64,000 nucleotides of DNA from Agreia sp. Leaf210 (GTDB lineage Bacteria; Actinomycetota; Actinomycetes; Actinomycetales; Microbacteriaceae), in NCBI RefSeq assembly GCF_001421485.1, contig NZ_LMKK01000001.1, positions 1,164,361-1,228,360 on the forward strand, given 5' to 3'. A program made the position numbers and the translations under genes. Below the pieces are notes generated by a model, which was not told the DNA's origin, ran no database searches, and saw only the letters and a program-made list of their open reading frames with translations. Below, piece by piece: positions 59,520 to 64,000 of the stretch (its first letter is position 1; each line of letters begins with the position of its first letter).

Positions 59520-59563
59520 AGATTAGCACGACCGTGCTAGTTTTTTGATAGCACGACCGTACC
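59520..59563. promoter_or_regulatory. TetR operators and tetR -10 box
   Basis: TAGCACGACCGTGCTA (59524-59539) has 7-bp arms around a 2-base centre. TAGCACGACCGTAC (59549-59562) repeats its left side with a decayed right side, 25 bp further on. TAATCT (59520-59525, minus) is the -10 box of tetR, six bases before its ATG. Confidence 0.65.
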
Positions 59564-59580
59564 GACAAAGGAGCCCTCAC

Positions 59581-60114
59581 ATTCTCGCCATCATCATCGC
59601 CTGCGAAGTCGGCTTCTGGGTCGTGATCATGGCGGGCCTCATCGCTCGTTACCCCCTGAAAAGACGACGCCTCGGGCTTGTGCTGCTCGCCCTCACACCG
59701 GTACTCGATGTGATCCTGTTGGCTGCGAACGCGATCGACCTGAGCCGCGGATCGACCGCCACATTCGCGCACGGTCTCGCCGCGATCTACTTGGGTATCT
59801 CCGTCGCCTACGGCCACAAGATGATCCAGTGGGCGGACACGCGTTTCGCCCATCGTTTCGCCAACGGCCCCGCCCCGGCGAAACGATACGGATGGACCTA
59901 CACCGCAGAGTGCTGGCGGGATGTGGTGCGAACGGGCATCGCGGTCGCGATCGCGGCAGGCGTTCTCTGGCTACTCATCACCATCAGCAGTGATCCACAA
60001 CGATCAGCTGCGCTGACCTCGATGTTCGGCATCCTCGGGATCATCGCCGCAGTGGAACTCGTTCGGGCTACTGGCTACACGCTCTGGCCGAAGAAGACCC
60101 CGGTCACCGCGTAG
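59581..60114 (+). CDS. Integral membrane protein controlled by TetR, probable ATT start
   Basis: This is a protein of about 177 residues with four spans (near 3-25, 30-48, 60-80, 125-165). It starts after a perfect AAAGGAG site (59567-59573) with 7-base spacing, but the codon there is ATT (ILAIIIACEVGFWVVIMAG). The nearest in-frame canonical codon is TTG 36 bases upstream, inside the operator region. A rare ATT start, or a mutated ATG, is the simplest reading. Function is unknown; it would be induced by the TetR ligand. Confidence 0.65.
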   Translation: MLAIIIACEVGFWVVIMAGLIARYPLKRRRLGLVLLALTPVLDVILLAANAIDLSRGSTATFAHGLAAIYLGISVAYGHKMIQWADTRFAHRFANGPAPAKRYGWTYTAECWRDVVRTGIAVAIAAGVLWLLITISSDPQRSAALTSMFGILGIIAAVELVRATGYTLWPKKTPVTA

Positions 60115-60258
60115 AGACGATCTATCTCTTTCTCTTCGCCCTTCGAGCAGTGGCGGACGCGACCGTCAAAGTCGTCCCCGGGATACCTCACGCCCAGTTG
60201 ACCCAATACGCTCGAGCCGGGGGCAAAATATGTCGAGAGATCAAGCGAAGCAACGGCT

Positions 60259-62487
60259 ATGAGGCGACTCAGGTTTGTGTCTCTTCGAGCGCCGGTGCGC
60301 GCCCTGACATTGATCGCGGCCTCCACCCAGATCGTCTACCTCCTCACGCTTGTCTTCCCGGTAGCTGGCGCAGAACTGGTCGTAGACGCGTGGGTGTCGA
60401 TGATCGCGGAGTGGACCGCCGTAGCCGCCTGTTGGACAGCAGTCGCGTTGATGAGCTCGAATCGGGTCACGCCGATCATCGCATCGGCCGCGGTGACATC
60501 GACCGTGCTCGGCGATACGCTTTTTCTCGCGGCAACCGACGGGGACGGCACGACACCATTCCCCTCGCTCGCCGACCTCCTCTATCTCGGTTTCTACGTC
60601 TTGATGCTGGTAGCGATCGTCTCTGCGGCGCGGAATCTCCTGGCAGGCCGGGGTGCCGTCGTCGTGTTCGATGTCGTGGTGGGCTCGCTCGGAGCCGCAT
60701 CGATTCTGGCCCTCGTGCTCACACCCGTTCTCGATAGCACGGTCATCAAGTCGGACCCCCTCGCTTCCATCTTGGCGCTCTCGTATCCAGTTCTGGACGT
60801 GCTGTTGATCGCGGTCCTCGTCGGTGTGTGCGCTTCCGATCGGTCAGGCGCGCCCTGGCTCTCCCTCATTCTCGGCCTGGTGCTCTTCGCGGGTGCCGAC
60901 ATCGTCTACGCGATGAACGTGCCCGACTCCGGTTACGTGGTGGGAACGATCCTCGACGCAGCATGGAGCATAGGAGTGTTCCTGATCGTTCTGTGGATCT
61001 GTCTCTGGACCGAGCCGGGCAAGACTGCACGGTCCCCCACGCTGCCGAGCAGGGTGGGGACGACTATCGCCGTACTCTCCATCGTCTGCGCTCTGGCTGT
61101 GCTCGTGATCGCTCCCGCGGTGTCGGGCTCGGTCGTCGCGATATTCCTGGCGGTAGCGACGATTGTGTGCACGATCGCCCCCATCGCCATCCGTCGCCGT
61201 CATCTACGCGTTCAACGAGATCTCGATCCCCTCACCGGGTTGGGAAATCGCAGCCTGGTCGAGCATCGCGCCGACGAAATCTTGCCCACCCTGTCGACCG
61301 CCACTGTGATCCTCATCGAGCTCGAGGATGTCGGTGAGATATCCGAGGGGCTGGGCCACAAGGTCAAAGACGACGTCCTCCGCGCAGTGGCAGCAGCCGT
61401 GCGTGCGGCCGCGCCGAGGAACGCGACGATCGGCCGACTCAGCGGGAACGAGTTCGTGATCTTCGCCCCTGAGCTTCCGAGTGACCTGCAGGAAGAAGTC
61501 CGCGCCGCGGCGCGAGCGGCGGTCGGCCATCCGATCCGGGTCGCCGACATCGACCTTGTGATGAGATCGACGATCGGTCTATCCACATTCCCCGACAACG
61601 GCGACAACTTCGTCGAGCTACTCAAACACGCTGAGGCTCTAGTCCGACGCGCTAAGAAGCCCCGTCAGACAACGCGTGAAAGCGGCAGCGACCGGCCTTC
61701 CGAGGCACTCAACCGACTCCGAAGCCTCCACGAACTCCGGTCTGCGATCGGGCGGGAGCAAATCGTCCTCCGGTACCAGCCGAAGATCCGCATCTCCACG
61801 GGAGTGACCGAAGGGGTCGAGTCACTGGCTCGCTGGGAGCATCCGACTCGGGGCCTACTCGGACCCGATCAGTTCATCCCTTTGCTCGAAGATGCGCAGT
61901 TGATGGCCGGCTGGACGCACGACATCCTCACAGACGCCCTTGATCAGGCAGCTGCCTGGGCGACGCAGGGTCTCACGATGGGGGTCGCCGTGAATGTCTC
62001 CGGCAGTTCCCTCAACCGAACCGGGTTCGTCGATCGGGTGCTGCCGCTGCTCCACGATCGGGGACTCTCCCCTGCTCTGCTCACTCTTGAGATCACAGAG
62101 CAACAGGTCATCGACGATGCCGAACGTGTCGGAGAAGCCCTCTCGCCTCTCCGCGAAGCGGGTGTCCGTATCTCCCTCGATGACTTTGGTACGGGATTCA
62201 ACTCCCTCACGTCGCTTCACGGTCTCGTCGTCGACGAACTCAAACTCGACCGCAGCTTTGTCTCCACGCTCACTGCCGATGCCCGAGCGCGAGCCCTGCT
62301 GCGATCCGTCGTCGGATTGGCTCGAGAACTGGGTATCGACACCGTTGCTGAGGGAGTCGAAGACAACGACGAGCTCACGTTCTTGGCCGAGATCGGCTGC
62401 GTCTACGCCCAGGGGTACCTGATCTCGCCACCGGTTCCGGCTGACGCCATACCCGCGTTCGCCGAAGCGGCATGGCGAACAGGGTGA
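60259..62487 (+). CDS. Membrane-bound GGDEF-EAL protein, likely c-di-GMP phosphodiesterase
   Basis: This 742-residue protein has an N-terminal sensor of about nine spans (residues 15-315), a GGDEF domain (about 325-480) and an EAL domain (about 495-735). The GGDEF signature is degenerate (SGNEF near 395), so cyclase activity is unlikely. The EAL domain keeps its main residues: GVESLARWEHP, NVSGSSL, LEITEQQ, DDFGTGFNSL near 640, LKLDRSF, AEGVED and QGYLISPP. It probably degrades c-di-GMP under control of the membrane sensor. It is on the right edge of the island. Confidence 0.87.
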   Translation: MRRLRFVSLRAPVRALTLIAASTQIVYLLTLVFPVAGAELVVDAWVSMIAEWTAVAACWTAVALMSSNRVTPIIASAAVTSTVLGDTLFLAATDGDGTTPFPSLADLLYLGFYVLMLVAIVSAARNLLAGRGAVVVFDVVVGSLGAASILALVLTPVLDSTVIKSDPLASILALSYPVLDVLLIAVLVGVCASDRSGAPWLSLILGLVLFAGADIVYAMNVPDSGYVVGTILDAAWSIGVFLIVLWICLWTEPGKTARSPTLPSRVGTTIAVLSIVCALAVLVIAPAVSGSVVAIFLAVATIVCTIAPIAIRRRHLRVQRDLDPLTGLGNRSLVEHRADEILPTLSTATVILIELEDVGEISEGLGHKVKDDVLRAVAAAVRAAAPRNATIGRLSGNEFVIFAPELPSDLQEEVRAAARAAVGHPIRVADIDLVMRSTIGLSTFPDNGDNFVELLKHAEALVRRAKKPRQTTRESGSDRPSEALNRLRSLHELRSAIGREQIVLRYQPKIRISTGVTEGVESLARWEHPTRGLLGPDQFIPLLEDAQLMAGWTHDILTDALDQAAAWATQGLTMGVAVNVSGSSLNRTGFVDRVLPLLHDRGLSPALLTLEITEQQVIDDAERVGEALSPLREAGVRISLDDFGTGFNSLTSLHGLVVDELKLDRSFVSTLTADARARALLRSVVGLARELGIDTVAEGVEDNDELTFLAEIGCVYAQGYLISPPVPADAIPAFAEAAWRTG

Positions 62488-62491
62488 ACCT

Positions 62492-62511
62492 CTCACGCCT
62501 GAAAGCGTGAG
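62492..62511. terminator. Short hairpin between convergent genes
   Basis: CTCACGC, six-base loop, GCGTGAG forms a 7-bp perfect stem just before the stop of the peptidase gene and 5 bases after the stop of the GGDEF-EAL gene. Confidence 0.4.
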
Positions 62512-64000
62512 CTACCAGATCGTGACGCGCTCCTCGGGAGCCAGCCACAGGGCATCCGACTCGCTCACGTCGAACGCACCGTAGAACTCGTCGATGTTGC
62601 GCACGATCTGGTTGCAGCGGAACTCGTTCGGCGAGTGCGGGTCGATCGACAGCAGGCGAACCACCTCTTCGTCGCGGGACTTCTGCTGCCAGGCCTGCGC
62701 CCACGACAGGAAGAAGCGCTGCACGCCGGTGAGGCCGTCGATCACCGGCGGCTCCTCGCCATCGAGCGACAGCAGGTACGCGTCCCACGCGATGCTCAGG
62801 CCGCCCAGGTCGCCGATATTCTCGCCGATCGTCAGCGCGCCGTTGACGTGCTGGTCGGGAACCTGCGCCGGAGCGAGCGCGTTGTACTGGTCGATCAGCG
62901 ACGAGGTGCGCTTCTCGAACGCCTCCCGGTCGGCCTCGGTCCACCAGTCGGTGAGCCGGCCGTCGCCGTCGAAGCGCGAGCCCTGGTCGTCGAATCCGTG
63001 CCCGATCTCGTGGCCGATCACCGCGCCGATCGCGCCGTAATTCGCCGCGGCATCCCGGCTCTCGTCGAAGAAGGGGTACTGCAGGATGGCCGCCGGGAAG
63101 ACGATCTCGTTGAAGCCGGGGTTGTAGTAGGCATTGATCGTCTGCGGGGTCATGAACCACTCGTCGCGATCGAGGGGCTTGCCGATCTTGCCCAGCTCGC
63201 GCTGGAACTCGAACTCGCTCGTGGCCCGGATGTTGCCCGCGAGGTCTGCGGCGTCGATGACCAGAGTGGAGTAGTCCCTCCATTTGACCGGGAACCCGAT
63301 CTTGGGGGTGAACTTGTCGAGCTTCTCGAGCGCCCGTTCGCGCGTGGCGGGGGTCATCCACTCGAGGTCGGTGATGGATGCCCGGTACGCCTCGATGAGG
63401 TTGGCGACGAGCACATCCATGGCCGCCTTGGCTGTCGGCGGAAAGTGGCGGTCGACATAGATACGGCCGACGGCCTCGCCCATGGCACCCTCCACGAGCG
63501 ACACACCGCGCTTCCAGCGAGCGCGCATCGTCGGCGTTCCCGTGAGGGTGCGGCCGTAGAAGTCGAAGTTCTCGTTCACGAACACGGCGGGCAGATAGGC
63601 CGCGGCGCCGTGCACGACCTGCCACGACAGCCAGTCGCGCCACGCATCGAGGCGATCCTCGGTGAGCAGCTCTGCGATGCCCGAGACGAACGACGGCTCG
63701 CGCACCACGAGCTCGTCGAAAACACCCTCGGGGGCGCCGAGCGCCGAGCGCCACAGCTCGAGGTCGACGGAGGGGGCCGACGCGGCGAAGTCGTTCCAGC
63801 CGACGAGGTTGTAGGTGGCCTGGGCGTCGCGGGTGCGCACGTTGTCCCAGTGCGTCGCGGCGATCGCGGTCTCGAGGTCGAAAACGCGCTGCGCGCTAAC
63901 GGCAGGCTCCGAGAGTCCCGCGAGCGCGAACATCCGCTCGATGTGCTTGAGGTACGCGGTTCGGATGTCGGCGAACTTCTCTTCACGGAAGTAGCTCTCG
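62512..64000 (-). CDS. M13-family zinc metallopeptidase (5' end outside window)
   Basis: This is the C-terminal 495 codons of a neprilysin-like peptidase (M13, full length about 650). The zinc motif is VIGHEIGHGFDDQG, and the third ligand Glu is in GENIGDLGGL. NAYYNPGFNEIVFPAAILQ and the final WLAPEERVTIW region are typical. The frame remains open to base 64000 (ESYFREEKFADIRTAYLKHIERMF), so the N-terminus is beyond the window. Bacterial relatives are often cytosolic or exported oligopeptidases. Confidence 0.93.
   Translation of the reverse strand, partial: ESYFREEKFADIRTAYLKHIERMFALAGLSEPAVSAQRVFDLETAIAATHWDNVRTRDAQATYNLVGWNDFAASAPSVDLELWRSALGAPEGVFDELVVREPSFVSGIAELLTEDRLDAWRDWLSWQVVHGAAAYLPAVFVNENFDFYGRTLTGTPTMRARWKRGVSLVEGAMGEAVGRIYVDRHFPPTAKAAMDVLVANLIEAYRASITDLEWMTPATRERALEKLDKFTPKIGFPVKWRDYSTLVIDAADLAGNIRATSEFEFQRELGKIGKPLDRDEWFMTPQTINAYYNPGFNEIVFPAAILQYPFFDESRDAAANYGAIGAVIGHEIGHGFDDQGSRFDGDGRLTDWWTEADREAFEKRTSSLIDQYNALAPAQVPDQHVNGALTIGENIGDLGGLSIAWDAYLLSLDGEEPPVIDGLTGVQRFFLSWAQAWQQKSRDEEVVRLLSIDPHSPNEFRCNQIVRNIDEFYGAFDVSESDALWLAPEERVTIW

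Noticed and set aside
1-64000. CRISPR arrays, rRNA, tRNA, insertion sequences, transposase or integrase genes
   Set aside because: I looked for short regularly spaced repeats, tRNA-like cloverleaf ends and DDE or Tyr-recombinase motifs and saw none. No gene-free stretch exceeds about 300 bases. A covariance-model search would be needed to exclude small RNAs.

Overview
The window is high-GC DNA with dense gene packing, frequent 4-bp ATGA/GTGA overlaps and many GTG starts. Mycothiol-era family proteins, a coproporphyrin-dependent haem pathway with an iron-sulfur-type ferrochelatase, and a CTGGTCGAGTAG-type intergenic palindrome all point to an actinobacterium, most likely Microbacteriaceae. This is an inference from gene content and style; no rRNA or tRNA gene is present to confirm it. 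A recurring feature is a TANNNT-type -10 box exactly six (sometimes seven) bases before the start codon. This is the signature of leaderless mRNAs, and I used it to choose many starts.

Layout. 1-7.8 kb: a partial FabG-like SDR, a small secreted protein, two GT1-type glycosyltransferases flanking a 3-hydroxyisobutyryl-CoA hydrolase/acyl-CoA synthetase pair, and two small cytosolic proteins. 7.9-15.7 kb: a LacI-controlled operon encoding a complete ABC importer, an unusual glycerophosphodiesterase-inositol monophosphatase fusion and a CE7-type esterase. 15.8-24.7 kb: cysK-cysE, the tRNA-hydroxylating rhodanese trhO flanked by DnaA boxes, a PEP mutase/isocitrate lyase-like enzyme, an SDR, an Ada-AlkA/Ogt alkylation repair pair, and a PfkB kinase operon with two membrane proteins. 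24.8-34 kb: an ABC exporter, an Old Yellow Enzyme, an ECF sigma factor with Asp23/Gls24 envelope proteins, a ThDP enzyme and an MHS-type transporter.

34-46.5 kb holds the whole haem pathway from glutamyl-tRNA to haem b: hemA divergent from hemE-cgoX, then chdC-cpfC-hemC-hemD and hemB-hemL. It is interrupted by a phosphotransferase, a three-gene small membrane protein block (YtxH-like, holin-X-like, DUF3618) and a GNAT fragment. 46.5-55 kb is housekeeping: GNAT, Nudix, F420-type PPOX, VanZ, a class V aminotransferase with a divergent LysR, a monooxygenase-fold protein, a lipoprotein, a lipid kinase, a serine hydrolase and a Pro/Ser-rich membrane protein.

55.25-62.5 kb looks like an accessory island. 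Its GC content is visibly lower. It begins where a cupin gene has lost its 5' end, and it carries three small regulator-target modules (RpiR with phosphoesterase and LysE; a mini-HTH with a ClpN-SRPBCC fusion; TetR with a membrane protein) plus a GGDEF-EAL protein. An M13 metallopeptidase, truncated by the window edge, closes the window.

Several long palindromes lie between genes. One of them (17572-17634 and 50667-50730) is clearly a dispersed repeat family. The best candidates for something undescribed are the LacI/ABC/GDPD-IMPase operon and the self-controlled HTH/ClpN-SRPBCC pair.
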